From assembly GCF_009758015.1 (NCBI RefSeq), contig NZ_WSEL01000009.1:1158501-1222500 (forward strand): DNA of 64,000 bases, read 5' to 3'. Position numbers and translations under genes: made by a program. The stretch's first letter is position 1, and each line of letters opens with the position of its first letter. Below, piece after piece: positions 24,411-33,251 of the stretch. Below the pieces are notes generated by a model. The model was not told the DNA's origin. It made no database searches and saw only the letters and a program-made list of their open reading frames with translations. Source of the stretch: Ramlibacter pinisoli. Lineage in GTDB: Bacteria; Pseudomonadota; Gammaproteobacteria; Burkholderiales; Burkholderiaceae_C.

Positions 24411-27197
24411 TCACTTGCGCGTGGCTTGCAACACCCGCTTGCGTAGCTCGCTTTCCCACAGGACGACGCTGGCCAACGCGACGCAGGTCAGCCACTGATC
24501 GGCCGTGAGCGCCACGGTGCCGAAGGCGATGTTGAGAAAATCTACATGGACGACGGCGACCTGCAGCAGCACTGACAGGCCCACCGTGCACCAGAGCCAG
24601 GGGTTCACAAACAGATGCTCGAAGGCGCTTGTCGTCTCCGAACGGGCCGCGAAGCAGTTGAAGAGCTGCGCCAGCACGAGCACGGTGAACGCCGCGGTGC
24701 GCGCGTTGTCGAGATCGCGGGTGCCTTCGATCAGGCCACCGGGCAGGTATAGGTCGAGCGCCAGCAGCGTGACGGAGGCCATCACCACCCCGGCGATCAT
24801 CACCTCAGCCCACATGCGGGTATCGATGATCCGGTCGGTCAGGCGACGCGGCTGACGCGCCATGACGTCATGGGTCGGCGGATCGATGCCCATTGCGAGC
24901 GCAGGCCCGGAGTCGGTGATGAGGTTGATCCACAGGATCTGCGTGGCGAGCAGCGGAAGGACGACCGCATCCGCGCTGGCATCAGCCAAGCCGATCGAGC
25001 CGGCGAGCACCACCCCGAGGAACACGGTCAGCACCTCGCCCATGTTCGACGAGAGCAAGTAACGCAGGAACTTGCGGATGTTGTCGAAGATGACGCGCCC
25101 TTCGCGCACCGCATCGACGATCGTTGCGAAGTTGTCGTCGGCGAGGATCATCCTCGCCGCCTGCTTGGTGACCTCAGTGCCCGTGACGCCCATCGCGACA
25201 CCTATGTCGGCCGACTTCAGCGCCGGCGCGTCGTTCACGCCGTCGCCGGTCATTGCAACGACGTGCCCGTCGGCCTGCAGCGCATCCACGATGCGCAGCT
25301 TGTGCTGGGGCGCGACGCGCGCGTAGACCGACGTAGAGCGCACGGCCTGCGCGAAGCCCTTGTCATCCAACTTGTCGAGCTCCAGCCCGGTGAGCGCCTG
25401 CGCCCCCGGCTCGACGATACCGAGGTCCGATGCGATGCGCGCGGCGGTGCGCGGATGATCCCCCGTGATCATGATCACCCGCAGTCCCGCACGACGCGCC
25501 TCCCGGATCGCAACGGCGGCCTCTTCGCGAGGAGGATCGATGATGCCCACCGTGCCGGCAAAGATGAGGTCGCGCTCCAGCGCCGCGTCGTCTCCGCCGT
25601 CCTCGCCCGGCTTGAGCGGCCGATAGGCGACGGCCAGCGTACGCAATGCCGCATCTGAGAGCCTGTCTACGCCGGCCAGGATTCGATCGCGCCACAAATC
25701 GTCCATGGCGATCACGTCCATGCCGCTCCTCACCCGCGAGCAGCGACCGAGCAGGACGTCGGGTGCCCCCTTGCTGATGAGCACCAGCGCGTCGCCGTGC
25801 TCGTGGTCCACCTCGATCGTGGACATCATCTTGCGTTCGGAGGTGAAAGGAATTTCGCGGACCCGGTCAAAACGCCGCGCTCGCCGCGCGGACACGCCGA
25901 GCTTGCGCTCCGCAACCAGGAACGCCGCCTCCGTCGGATCGCCCTGGATCTCCCAGATCCTCGCATCCGTCTGCCGCAGGTCGGCGTTGCCAGCCAGGCT
26001 GCCGCCGCTGAGCACCACGATCATCTCGGCCAGTGCGCGCTCGTCATCGCCGTGCTCGTGCTCGACCCGGCCCTGCGGCGTGTAGCCCACTCCGCTCACG
26101 CGAGCGCCGCCCGACGCGGTCATCACGCGCTCGATGGTCATTTCTGACCGGGTCAGGGTGCCCGTCTTGTCCGAGCAGATCACCGAAGCCGATCCCAGGG
26201 TCTCCACTGACGAGAGGTCCTTCACAATGGCCTTGCGCCCGGCCATGCGCTGCACGCCCAGTGCCAGCACGACCGACAGGATCGCGGGCAGGCCTTCGGG
26301 AACGGCCGCCACCGCGAGCGACACTCCTAGCAGCAGCACGGTGATGAGGGAGGCGCCGCGAACGCCGGAGACGAGCACGATGGTGGCCATCACCACGAGT
26401 GCGATCACCACAACGGCGACCCCGAGCATGCGCCCGACGCGCGCCACCTCGTCCTGCAGCGGCGTGCGCTCCTCTTCGGTCGCCTCGAGCAGGTGGGCGA
26501 TCTGGCCCATTTCGCTCTGCATCCCCGTCGCGGTGACGACCGCGCGGCCGGTGCCCTGCACGATGGCTGTTCCCCCGAACACCATGTCGAGCCGGTCCCC
26601 GAGCGCGGCCGGGGCGGATAGGGTGGACGCATCTTTGAGTACGGCCATGCTTTCGCCGGTCAGCGAGGCTTCTTGCACACGCAGGGACGCGACCTGGACC
26701 AAGCGCGCATCGGCGCCCACCGCGTCGCCTTCCCCGAGAACCAGCAGGTCCCCCCGGACGATCTGTGCGCTGGGTATGCGGTGCAGTTGGCCATCGCGCA
26801 TCACTGCGGAGGTCACCGCGGTCATCCGGGCGAGCGCGGCCACCGCACTCTGGGCCTTGGCTTCCTGCAAGTAGCCGAGCGTCGCGTTCACGACCACGAC
26901 CATCGCGATGACGATGGAGTCCACTGGGGCGTGGACGCGTCCCTCGATCCACCAGGCGACAAGCGAGACTCCAATCGCGGCCAGCAGCAGGTACACCAGC
27001 GGGTTCTGGAAATGCGCCAGGATCCGCTGCCAGGTCGGCACAGCCGGCGCGGCACGGAGTTCGTTGGGGCCGTCAGCGGCTAGTCGGCGGGCGGCCTCAC
27101 TGGCACTGAGTCCCTGCTCCACGTCGGTGTCGAGCGCGCAGATCACCGCGGCGATCTCCGCCGTAGAAGGATCCTGGAGAGAGATTCCTGGATTCAT
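24411..27197 (-). CDS. P2-type cation-transporting ATPase (Ca2+-type)
   Basis: 928 aa, full length for the family. In order: N-terminal cation_ATPase_N domain, actuator with SLTGES near 179-183, helix 4 VAAVPEGLPAI (P2 ion-site motif), phosphorylation site D343 in SDKTGTLT, hinge MTGDGVNDAPALK, helices 5-6 with SSNMGEVLTVF and ILWINLITDSGPALAMGIDPP, and a C-terminal helix bundle. The helix-6 N-L-x-T-D pattern resembles Ca2+ pumps; Mn2+ or Na+ cannot be excluded. ATG 27197 was chosen over an upstream TTG. Stand-alone gene in a stress-type neighbourhood. Confidence 0.93.
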   Translation of the reverse strand: MNPGISLQDPSTAEIAAVICALDTDVEQGLSASEAARRLAADGPNELRAAPAVPTWQRILAHFQNPLVYLLLAAIGVSLVAWWIEGRVHAPVDSIVIAMVVVVNATLGYLQEAKAQSAVAALARMTAVTSAVMRDGQLHRIPSAQIVRGDLLVLGEGDAVGADARLVQVASLRVQEASLTGESMAVLKDASTLSAPAALGDRLDMVFGGTAIVQGTGRAVVTATGMQSEMGQIAHLLEATEEERTPLQDEVARVGRMLGVAVVVIALVVMATIVLVSGVRGASLITVLLLGVSLAVAAVPEGLPAILSVVLALGVQRMAGRKAIVKDLSSVETLGSASVICSDKTGTLTRSEMTIERVMTASGGARVSGVGYTPQGRVEHEHGDDERALAEMIVVLSGGSLAGNADLRQTDARIWEIQGDPTEAAFLVAERKLGVSARRARRFDRVREIPFTSERKMMSTIEVDHEHGDALVLISKGAPDVLLGRCSRVRSGMDVIAMDDLWRDRILAGVDRLSDAALRTLAVAYRPLKPGEDGGDDAALERDLIFAGTVGIIDPPREEAAVAIREARRAGLRVIMITGDHPRTAARIASDLGIVEPGAQALTGLELDKLDDKGFAQAVRSTSVYARVAPQHKLRIVDALQADGHVVAMTGDGVNDAPALKSADIGVAMGVTGTEVTKQAARMILADDNFATIVDAVREGRVIFDNIRKFLRYLLSSNMGEVLTVFLGVVLAGSIGLADASADAVVLPLLATQILWINLITDSGPALAMGIDPPTHDVMARQPRRLTDRIIDTRMWAEVMIAGVVMASVTLLALDLYLPGGLIEGTRDLDNARTAAFTVLVLAQLFNCFAARSETTSAFEHLFVNPWLWCTVGLSVLLQVAVVHVDFLNIAFGTVALTADQWLTCVALASVVLWESELRKRVLQATRK

Positions 27198-27399
27198 GCC
27201 CGTCAGGAGGAGGGACAACGCTCACGGAGCGACGGGGCGGTCTCGCTCAGTCGGGGTCGAAGACCTTGAGCGGCCGGCCAACAACCTCGGTGCGCAACAG
27301 CGGGCGCGCGGAGGGCGGTGGTTCTGTCTGGTCGTCATGCGCGTTGTCTCTGCCACAAACCGCTACCCTCCGCATGTTCGCGCAGCCGCGCGCGGCACA

Positions 27400-27419
27400 C
27401 CATGGGACGTTGGGTCAAT
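27400..27419 (-). promoter_or_regulatory. Shared upstream motif, ATPase copy
   Basis: Minus strand ATTGACCCAACGTCCCATGG, 203 bp before the ATPase start and one mismatch from the copy upstream of the DASS gene. Confidence 0.45.
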
Positions 27420-27574
27420 GACGGCTCAGCGGCCGGCGATCGAGCTTGTGGCCTGCTCGCCTGGAGGCTGTGAATGGGTGTCGCCAACTCCAGGACCCAA
27501 GGCTACGAATCGCGCTGTCTGGCGCAGGCGAAGGCAACCGGCCGGCATTGCGCCTGTCTCCCCCGCCAAAAATC

Positions 27575-27640
27575 ACCATCGAGGCGGCGGGCTTAGGGAC
27601 AAACCCGCAATCAGACCACCTCCACCCGAGAGTCCGACGC
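27575..27640 (-). repeat. 60-bp dispersed repeat, copy B
   Basis: Reverse complement of the element at 21373-21434 with about 95% identity apart from a few inserted bases after TTGTCCCTAAG. The two copies lie 6 kb apart in inverted orientation, bracketing the DASS and ATPase genes. Confidence 0.75.
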
Positions 27641-27713
27641 TCTCCACCCGTCACGCCTTGATTGTGTCCATCACTGGTCCTGCTAAGTTCAACTCTGACC
27701 AAACCAGGGGGGC

Positions 27714-27737
27714 GGCTGCTCATGGCCGGAAGCAGCC
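27714..27737. repeat. REP-like palindromic element, copy 4
   Basis: GGCTGCT-CATGGCCGGA-AGCAGCC, the cleanest copy: 7-bp arms around a 10-nt centre, so it can fold as a hairpin in DNA or RNA. Confidence 0.6.
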
Positions 27738-27799
27738 CCCGGTTCACACTTCGGCAAGGGGGTCGACCGGATCGGCCGTCGCGGCACAATCCGCGGGCC

Positions 27800-28165
27800 A
27801 TGCGTCAAGGCAAACAGCTGTTGCTGAAAGTGGTTGCCGTCACCTGCCTCGTGCTGGGCGTGATCGGCGTGTTCGTGCCCGTTATGCCCACGGTGCCCTT
27901 CATCCTGGCCGCAGCTTGGGCTGCGTCCCGCAGTTCGCCGAGGCTGAATGCCTGGCTGGAAGGACACCAGCGGTACGGACCGATGATCCGGAACTGGCGT
28001 GAAGGCGGCATAGTGGGCCGCTCCGCGAAATGGGCTGCGACGACGACGATGCTCGTCAGTGTCCTGTTCATCCTGATTGCCGTCCCCAACCGTTGGATCG
28101 CCGGGCTGTCCGGCGCCTGCATGGGATGCGTGCTGCTTTGGCTGTGGCGGCGGCCCGAACGTTGA
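27800..28165 (+). CDS. YbaN/DUF454 family inner-membrane protein
   Basis: 121 aa with three to four hydrophobic segments. The family pattern is clear: VLGVIGVFVPVMPTVPFILAAAW, then SPRLNAWLEGHQRYGPMIRNW and REGGIV before the next helix. The function of the family is unknown. ATG 27800 was chosen because the residues before it are repeat-derived and unlike the family. Confidence 0.9.
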   Translation: MRQGKQLLLKVVAVTCLVLGVIGVFVPVMPTVPFILAAAWAASRSSPRLNAWLEGHQRYGPMIRNWREGGIVGRSAKWAATTTMLVSVLFILIAVPNRWIAGLSGACMGCVLLWLWRRPER

Positions 28166-28849
28166 GGACGGTCAGTCGGCGACGTCTCGCCAAGTGGAGG
28201 CCAGGGGCTACACGACCAAGGAACCGAAGCGGTCCATCTGATGGACGGCCGCTTGGCCGCCAGCGGAAGTCGTGAAGTCAGAGCTCCTCCTTCGTGAAGC
28301 CTGGGCCAAGCTCCACGTCCGCTCCCGCCCAATAGCTGCCACCGAAGGACGTTCCACGACGCTCCCTACTGCAACCAGGTGACGGCGAAGTGAGCAAGTC
28401 CCCAAAGACCGCATTCCAACGCAACGAGCAACGTCAGGTAGACAACGATGAGCGCCAATGGCGTGACACCCTCGAAATCATGGCCACCTCCGCGTTTGTT
28501 CCGCACCAGCGGGGGAGCACCGTTGTTGCGAATTGGTGGCCAACTCGCTGGCCTGAGCCAGCGGCGGCGAACGGGCGCGCATGCATTCTGGCAACACTTG
28601 CGGGGGCATTGCCGCGCAGCTGTGACGGACCGCCCCTGCTGGCCTAGACTCCTCACCATGAACCGCCCGCTGATTCCGACGCCACCGTTGCCGCACACCC
28701 TGCGGCGCGGTCGTGCGCTCGCACATTCCTGAGCCCGGCGGTTCACCCTTCCCCTCTCGCGCAATTCCAACCGCCGGGCCTCGCAAGCGCAACGTCCCCG
28801 CATGCGCGTGCCCTGCGCACGCCGTGCCTTGTTTGCCAAGGAGCCCTGC
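28166..28849. other. Intergenic region
   Basis: 680 bp with no strong gene; only the weak minus-strand candidate at 28366-28506 stands out. The last 12 bases carry the AAGGAG of the rnk-like gene. Confidence 0.5.
28366..28506 (-). CDS. Possible 46-aa single-helix membrane protein
   Basis: From GTG 28506 the frame gives a basic N-terminus (RNKRGGGHDF) and then one strongly hydrophobic helix (PLALIVVYLTLLVALECGLW) and a short tail. The composition is far more membrane-like than chance frames nearby. No family, no Shine-Dalgarno and no partner gene, so this stays tentative. Confidence 0.3.
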   Translation of the reverse strand: MRNKRGGGHDFEGVTPLALIVVYLTLLVALECGLWGLAHFAVTWLQ

Positions 28850-29263
28850 ATGGCCGCCGTTTTCGCGCCCGAGCGCATCCTTACCCAGATCGACTATGTC
28901 CGCATCACGCGGCTCCTGAATGCCGAGCGCGCCGCCGGCAGCGCGGACGCGCTCGACGAACTGCTCGCACTTAGCGAGCTGGTCGCTTCGCCCGCAGTCC
29001 GCCCCGACGTCGTGACGATGTACAGCCAGGTCGTCGTCTCCGACGAAGCGAGCAGCACGCGCAGGATGATTTGCCTGTGCTATCCCGCCGACGCGGATCC
29101 GCCGGCAGGATTCATCTCCGTCCTGGCGCCCATGGGCACCGCGCTCCTGGGCCTGCGCATCGGTGACGTCGCGCGATGGACCGGACCTGGCGGCGAGTCG
29201 CATGCCGTCCGCATCGTCGAGATGCTGTTCCAGCCGGAAGCCTCCGGCGACTACACCTCGTGA
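28850..29263 (+). CDS. rnk: Rnk-like regulator of nucleoside diphosphate kinase (GreA/B C-terminal fold)
   Basis: 137 aa. An N-terminal helical hairpin (ILTQIDYVRITRLLN, with a following DALDELLALSEL helix) precedes a GreA/GreB C-terminal FKBP-like domain (VVTMYSQVVVSD, GFISVLAPMGTALLGLRIGD). This is the Rnk architecture: binds RNA polymerase secondary channel region but lacks the Gre cleavage tip. ATG 28850 has AAGGAG at seven bases. The Usp gene starts 8 bp after its stop, so they are co-transcribed, pairing transcription and stress functions. Confidence 0.9.
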   Translation: MAAVFAPERILTQIDYVRITRLLNAERAAGSADALDELLALSELVASPAVRPDVVTMYSQVVVSDEASSTRRMICLCYPADADPPAGFISVLAPMGTALLGLRIGDVARWTGPGGESHAVRIVEMLFQPEASGDYTS

Positions 29264-29271
29264 GGACAGCC

Positions 29272-30171
29272 ATGATGCAAGAACGAATCCATGAATGGCA
29301 TTCGCCGCGCAGCCTGCTGGTGCTGCACGACCTCACGCCGCAAGCCGGCCACGCCGCATGGCGCGCTGGCGTGATCGCCCGCGACCAGGGCGCGGACCTT
29401 TGCCTGCTGCATGCGGCGAGCGAGCCCGGCGCCGCTGAGAGCGCACGCATCGCGCTGGAGCGTGTCGCCGGCGGCCTCGCCGCACGCCTGGGCGTGCAAG
29501 CCGAGGTGCGGGTGGTCCATGGCGATCCCGTGCGCGCCGTTATGCAGGCGGCGGGGAGCGCGGACCTGGTGGTGCTGGCCGCCCGGCGCTCCAACGTCCT
29601 GCGCGAGTGGTTGTTCGGCACGCCGGCCGAGCGCCTGATCCGCCTGTGCGGCCGTCCGCTGCTGGTCGTGAAGAGGCCGGCCATCGCGGGTTACCGGCGC
29701 GTGCTGGTGCCGGTCGACTTCGGGCCCGCTGCCGCGCCCGCCATCGCGGCCGCCGCCAGCTTGTCGCGCTCCACGGCGATCGAGGTGTTTCATTCGGTGG
29801 CCGTGCGGGATGAAGTGACGATGCGCACGGCCGACGTGCCGGAGGCAGCTGTCCGTGAGGACCGGCAGCGCAACGCCGACCACGCCCGGGCTCGGATCCG
29901 CGAGCTGATCGGGACGGTGTCCGGGGCGAGGTCGTCGGCCATCCCGTCGCTCGCGTTCGGCCATGCCTCCAGCATGGTGTTGGCCAAGGAGCAGGCGATG
30001 CGTGCCGACCTCGTGGTCATCGGCAAGCGGCGGCGCGGCCTGCTCGCCGACTTTTTCCTCGGCAGCGTGACACAGCGCGTCCTGGGTGCCGGGTCAGCCG
30101 ATGTGCTGGTGCTGCCGGCAGCACGGAAGGAACCCGGGCCGGTCCAGCGCTTCAGGAATCTGCTGGCCTGA
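29272..30171 (+). CDS. Tandem universal stress protein
   Basis: 299 aa made of two Usp domains (about 14-137 and 140-285). Domain 1 is degenerate in its nucleotide loop (VVLAARRSNVLREWLFG); domain 2 keeps the fold and the VVIGKRRRGLLADFFLGSVTQRVL segment resembling the G-2x-G-9x-G(S/T) ATP motif in relaxed form, and starts RVLVPVDFG. Both domains end with LLVVKRP or VLVLPAA as expected. Cytoplasmic. In Proteobacteria such tandem Usp genes often respond to low oxygen or stasis. ATG 29275 is an equally possible start. Confidence 0.9.
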   Translation: MMQERIHEWHSPRSLLVLHDLTPQAGHAAWRAGVIARDQGADLCLLHAASEPGAAESARIALERVAGGLAARLGVQAEVRVVHGDPVRAVMQAAGSADLVVLAARRSNVLREWLFGTPAERLIRLCGRPLLVVKRPAIAGYRRVLVPVDFGPAAAPAIAAAASLSRSTAIEVFHSVAVRDEVTMRTADVPEAAVREDRQRNADHARARIRELIGTVSGARSSAIPSLAFGHASSMVLAKEQAMRADLVVIGKRRRGLLADFFLGSVTQRVLGAGSADVLVLPAARKEPGPVQRFRNLLA

Positions 30172-30349
30172 GAACGGTGGCAGGCCCCGCCTACACATGG
30201 CACTCATGTCGCCCTGGTGGCTGGTTGCCGCCCCCTTCCGAGCCAGACAAGCTCATGGCGTCGCGCACCTTGTCCTCGAAGATGCGCAAGCTCCGCTCAT
30301 GGCGGCGGAACGCCAGGCCGTCCACCAAGGACCCTTCCGCCCGAAGCCC

Positions 30350-31252
30350 CTAGGGTCTCGCCAGCGCGTCGCTGATGCAGCCACGGAGCCAGCGCAGCCC
30401 CTCGTCCTGGTCGGTGCGTTGCGACCAGGCCATCTGCGTGCGGAACGGCGGCAGCTCGACCGGTGGCGTCGCGACATGCAAGGTGGCCGCGACACCGGGT
30501 CTTCGCAGCAGGCTCTCGGGTCCGGTGTAGACCATGCGCGATCCGGCCAGCAGCGCTGGCGCGGTCGCGAAGTGGGGCACCGTCAGGACGATGCGACGCG
30601 CCTGGCCACGCACGGCCAACGCCTCGTCGATCAAGCCCAGGGCGTCGCCTTGCACCAGCACGTTCAGGTGCTCCGCGGCCAGGAAGGCCTCCACGGTCCG
30701 CGGCGGCCGGATGCCGGAGTCGCGTGCGACGGCGCAGAGGTAGCGCTCCTCCAGCAGCGGCTGGCTTTGCAGGTCGGCCGTGAGCGTATTGAAGATGCCC
30801 AGTGCGAGATCGAGCTGGCCCGAGCGCAACATGGCCGGTGCATCGGCCCGGCCGGCATGCAGGACGCGCAGCCGCAGCGACGGTGCCTCCTGCCGGATGC
30901 GCGGCAGGACCCGGGGCAGCACCAGCATGGCGGCATGGTCCGACGCGCCGATGTGCACGCTGCGCTCGGAGGTCGCCGGATCGAAGCGGCCGCCGTGCGA
31001 CAGCAGGCGGCCCACTTGCGCCAGGATGGACCGCACCTCGGGCAGGGCCGCCAGCGCGACGGGCGTCGCTTCCATCGCGCGGCCCTGCCGCACCAGGATC
31101 GGATCGCCGAACGCCTCGCGCAGCCGGCCCAGCGCGTGCGACAGGGCCGGCTGGCTCAGGTGCAGCCGGCGCGCCGCGCGCGAGACGCTGGCTTCGGCCA
31201 CGATGGCCTCGAAGACGACAAGCAGGTTCAGGTCGATGCGGCGCAAGCTCAT
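30350..31252 (-). CDS. LysR-family regulator of the TctC/PEP-mutase pair
   Basis: 300 aa. The HTH covers residues 5-65 (LNLLVVFEAIVAEASVSRAARRLHLSQPALSHALGRL), followed by a periplasmic-binding-protein-like effector domain. It is divergent from the tctC-like gene across 111 bp that contain a TGCA-N7-TGCA LysR box. Control of uptake and breakdown of a small carboxylate is the natural reading; the inducer is unknown. Confidence 0.92.
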   Translation of the reverse strand: MSLRRIDLNLLVVFEAIVAEASVSRAARRLHLSQPALSHALGRLREAFGDPILVRQGRAMEATPVALAALPEVRSILAQVGRLLSHGGRFDPATSERSVHIGASDHAAMLVLPRVLPRIRQEAPSLRLRVLHAGRADAPAMLRSGQLDLALGIFNTLTADLQSQPLLEERYLCAVARDSGIRPPRTVEAFLAAEHLNVLVQGDALGLIDEALAVRGQARRIVLTVPHFATAPALLAGSRMVYTGPESLLRRPGVAATLHVATPPVELPPFRTQMAWSQRTDQDEGLRWLRGCISDALARP

Positions 31253-31277
31253 GGGGCGAGATCATCCATCCATCGCG

Positions 31278-31292
31278 TGCATGGCCGGTGCA
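31278..31292. promoter_or_regulatory. Candidate LysR box
   Basis: TGCA-TGGCCGG-TGCA, a 15-bp T-N11-A dyad in the divergent region 26 bp from the LysR start and about 70 bp from the tctC start, the usual recognition-site form for this family. Confidence 0.5.
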
Positions 31293-31363
31293 TCGGAAAC
31301 CAGCATTTCCCAACCGCGGCGGGCGCCGCTAAGGTGGTGGACGTCCAGACACGAGGAGACACG

Positions 31364-32350
31364 ATGACGATATTCACCGGCGCGGGCAATGCCCGCCGCC
31401 GCCTGCTGATGGCCGGAGCCCTGCTGGCCACCGGCGTCGCCCACGCGCAAGCCCCGGCCGCGCGCCCGATCAAGCTGGTCGTTCCGTTCGCGGCGGGCGG
31501 TTCCACCGACGCCATCGCGCGCCTGGTCGGCCAGAAGCTCGGGGAAGGCCTCGGGCAGCCTGTCGTGGTGGAGAACCGGCCCGGCGCCGCCGGGGCCATC
31601 GCCAGCGAACAGGTCGCCAAGGCGCCCGGCGACGGCCTCACGCTGCTGCTGGCGACCACCAGCACGCATTCCATCCTGCCGGTGGCCAACCCGAAGCTGG
31701 CGTACGACGCGGTTGCGGACTTCGCGCCGGTTGGCCTGGTGGCACGGGCGCCCAACGTCCTGGTGGCCAGCCCGAAGTCCGGGGCCGCGACGATGAAGGA
31801 CCTGGTGCAACTGGCGAAGTCCAAGCCGGGCGCGCTGAGCTTCGCCTCCAGCGGCAACGGCACCATCACGCACCTGGTGGCCGAGGCGTTCAACGCCGCC
31901 GCCGGCATCCAGGCCGTGCATATCCCGTACAAGACCGGCGTGCAGGCGCTGGCGGACGTGGTGTCGGGGCAGGTCGACTACCAGTTCGACTCGATCGTCT
32001 GGACCCTGCCGCAGGTGCGGGCCGGCAAGATCCGCGGGCTGGCGGTCACGGGCATCAAGCGCTCGGCGCTCGCGCCCGACCTGCCGACCGTCGCCGAGTC
32101 GGGCCTGGCCGGCTTCGAAGGCGTGACCTGGTTCGCGCTGGTCGCCCCCGCGACCACGCCCAGGGACGTGGTCGCCCGCCTCAATGGCGAACTGAACAAG
32201 GCGCTGCAGTCGACCGACGTGCAGGACAAGCTGGCCGCCCAGGGCGCCGAGCCGGCACCCGGCACCCCCGACGACCTGGCTCGCGTGATGCGAGAGGACC
32301 GCGTCCGGTGGGGCAAGGTGGCGCGCGACGCAGGAGTGAAATTCGAATGA
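31364..32350 (+). CDS. Bug/TctC-family periplasmic solute-binding protein
   Basis: 328 aa with signal peptide (RRRLLMAGALLATGVAHAQA). Family marks: IKLVVPFAAGGSTDAIARLVGQKL, VVVENRPGAAGAIASEQVAKA, and VHIPYKTGVQALADVVSGQVDYQF. These proteins bind carboxylates for tripartite TTT transporters, but as often in Burkholderiales no TctA/TctB genes lie here, so it may share a distant transporter or act as a sensor. GAGGAG precedes the ATG. Its stop overlaps the next start (ATGA). Confidence 0.93.
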   Translation: MTIFTGAGNARRRLLMAGALLATGVAHAQAPAARPIKLVVPFAAGGSTDAIARLVGQKLGEGLGQPVVVENRPGAAGAIASEQVAKAPGDGLTLLLATTSTHSILPVANPKLAYDAVADFAPVGLVARAPNVLVASPKSGAATMKDLVQLAKSKPGALSFASSGNGTITHLVAEAFNAAAGIQAVHIPYKTGVQALADVVSGQVDYQFDSIVWTLPQVRAGKIRGLAVTGIKRSALAPDLPTVAESGLAGFEGVTWFALVAPATTPRDVVARLNGELNKALQSTDVQDKLAAQGAEPAPGTPDDLARVMREDRVRWGKVARDAGVKFE

Positions 32351-33195
32351 ACCGTTTCCGTGAACTGGTCGCCTCCGAGCGACCCCTGGTGCTGCCCGGT
32401 GCGCATGACGCGCTGTCGGCGCTTCTCATCCGGCAGACGGGATTCAAGGCCTTCTTCATCGGTGGCTTCCCGGTCGCGGGCGTGCGCCACGGCCTTCCCG
32501 ACCTGGGCCTGCTGGGCCTGCGCGAATTCGCCGATGCCTACCGCGACATCCTGGCGGTCACGGACCTGCCGGCGCTGGTGGACGCCGACAACGGCTACGG
32601 CGACGTGAAGAACGTCGTGCACACGGTGCGTACGCTGGAAGCGCTCGGCGCCCAGGCGCTGTTCTTCGAGGACCAGGTCAGTCCCAAGCGTTGCGGCCAC
32701 ATCGCGGGCAAGGCCATCGTGCCGGCGCAGGAGATGGCGGCCAAGATCCGCGCGGCGGCGTCCGAGCGCAGCAATCCCGACACCTTCCTGATCGCCCGCA
32801 CCGACGCGCGCGAGGTGGTCGGCCTGGACGAGGCGCTGCGCCGCGGCGAGCAGTACCTGCGCGCCGGCGCGGACGGCCTGTTCATCGAGTCGCCGATGAG
32901 CGTGGAGGAGATGGCCCGCATCGGCCGGGAGTTCGACGTCCCGTTGCTGGCCAACATGCTCGAGGGCGGCCGCACGCCCATCCTGCGGCCGGCGCAGCTC
33001 GAGGAGCTGGGCTTCCGCATCGTGATCTACGGTATCTCGCTGCTGATGCGGGCCACCGCCTCCATGCGCGAGACGCTGGCCGACATCGCGTCTGGCGAGT
33101 TGCGGCTGAGCGGCACGGGGGTCAGTTTCGACGACTACAAGCGCATCGTCGGGATCGACGAATGGACGCGGATCGAAGACAGCTACAAAGCGTAG
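32347..33195 (+). CDS. Isocitrate lyase/PEP mutase superfamily enzyme
   Basis: 282-aa TIM-barrel enzyme. Catalytic C116 sits in PKRCGHIAGK, Mg-binding residues in LVDADNGYG and FFEDQ. The set resembles 2-methylisocitrate lyase, carboxyvinyl-phosphonate mutase and oxaloacetate-decarboxylase-like members, which act on 2- or 3-substituted succinates. Coupling by overlap to a carboxylate-binding protein and to a LysR regulator suggests lysis of an imported dicarboxylate or tricarboxylate. Exact substrate undetermined. Confidence 0.88.
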   Translation: MNRFRELVASERPLVLPGAHDALSALLIRQTGFKAFFIGGFPVAGVRHGLPDLGLLGLREFADAYRDILAVTDLPALVDADNGYGDVKNVVHTVRTLEALGAQALFFEDQVSPKRCGHIAGKAIVPAQEMAAKIRAAASERSNPDTFLIARTDAREVVGLDEALRRGEQYLRAGADGLFIESPMSVEEMARIGREFDVPLLANMLEGGRTPILRPAQLEELGFRIVIYGISLLMRATASMRETLADIASGELRLSGTGVSFDDYKRIVGIDEWTRIEDSYKA

Positions 33196-33251
33196 CCGGT
33201 CGTGCAGTGCCTCGGCATCGGGGCTGCTGGTCGGCAAGAGGGAACGACTGC

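Larger units (their letters stand above)
27198..27799. other. Intergenic region with repeats
   Basis: 600 bp between the divergent ATPase and YbaN genes. It contains the shared motif at 27400-27419, the inverted 60-bp repeat at 27575-27640 and a REP-like element at 27714-27737. No gene is supported; open frames across it are read through repeat sequence. Confidence 0.6.

Noticed and set aside
24411..27197. Kdp or Cu+-type P-ATPase assignment
   Set aside because: Helix 4 reads VPEGLP rather than CPC, and there are no N-terminal heavy-metal domains or KdpA/C partners; a P2 Ca2+-type pump fits.
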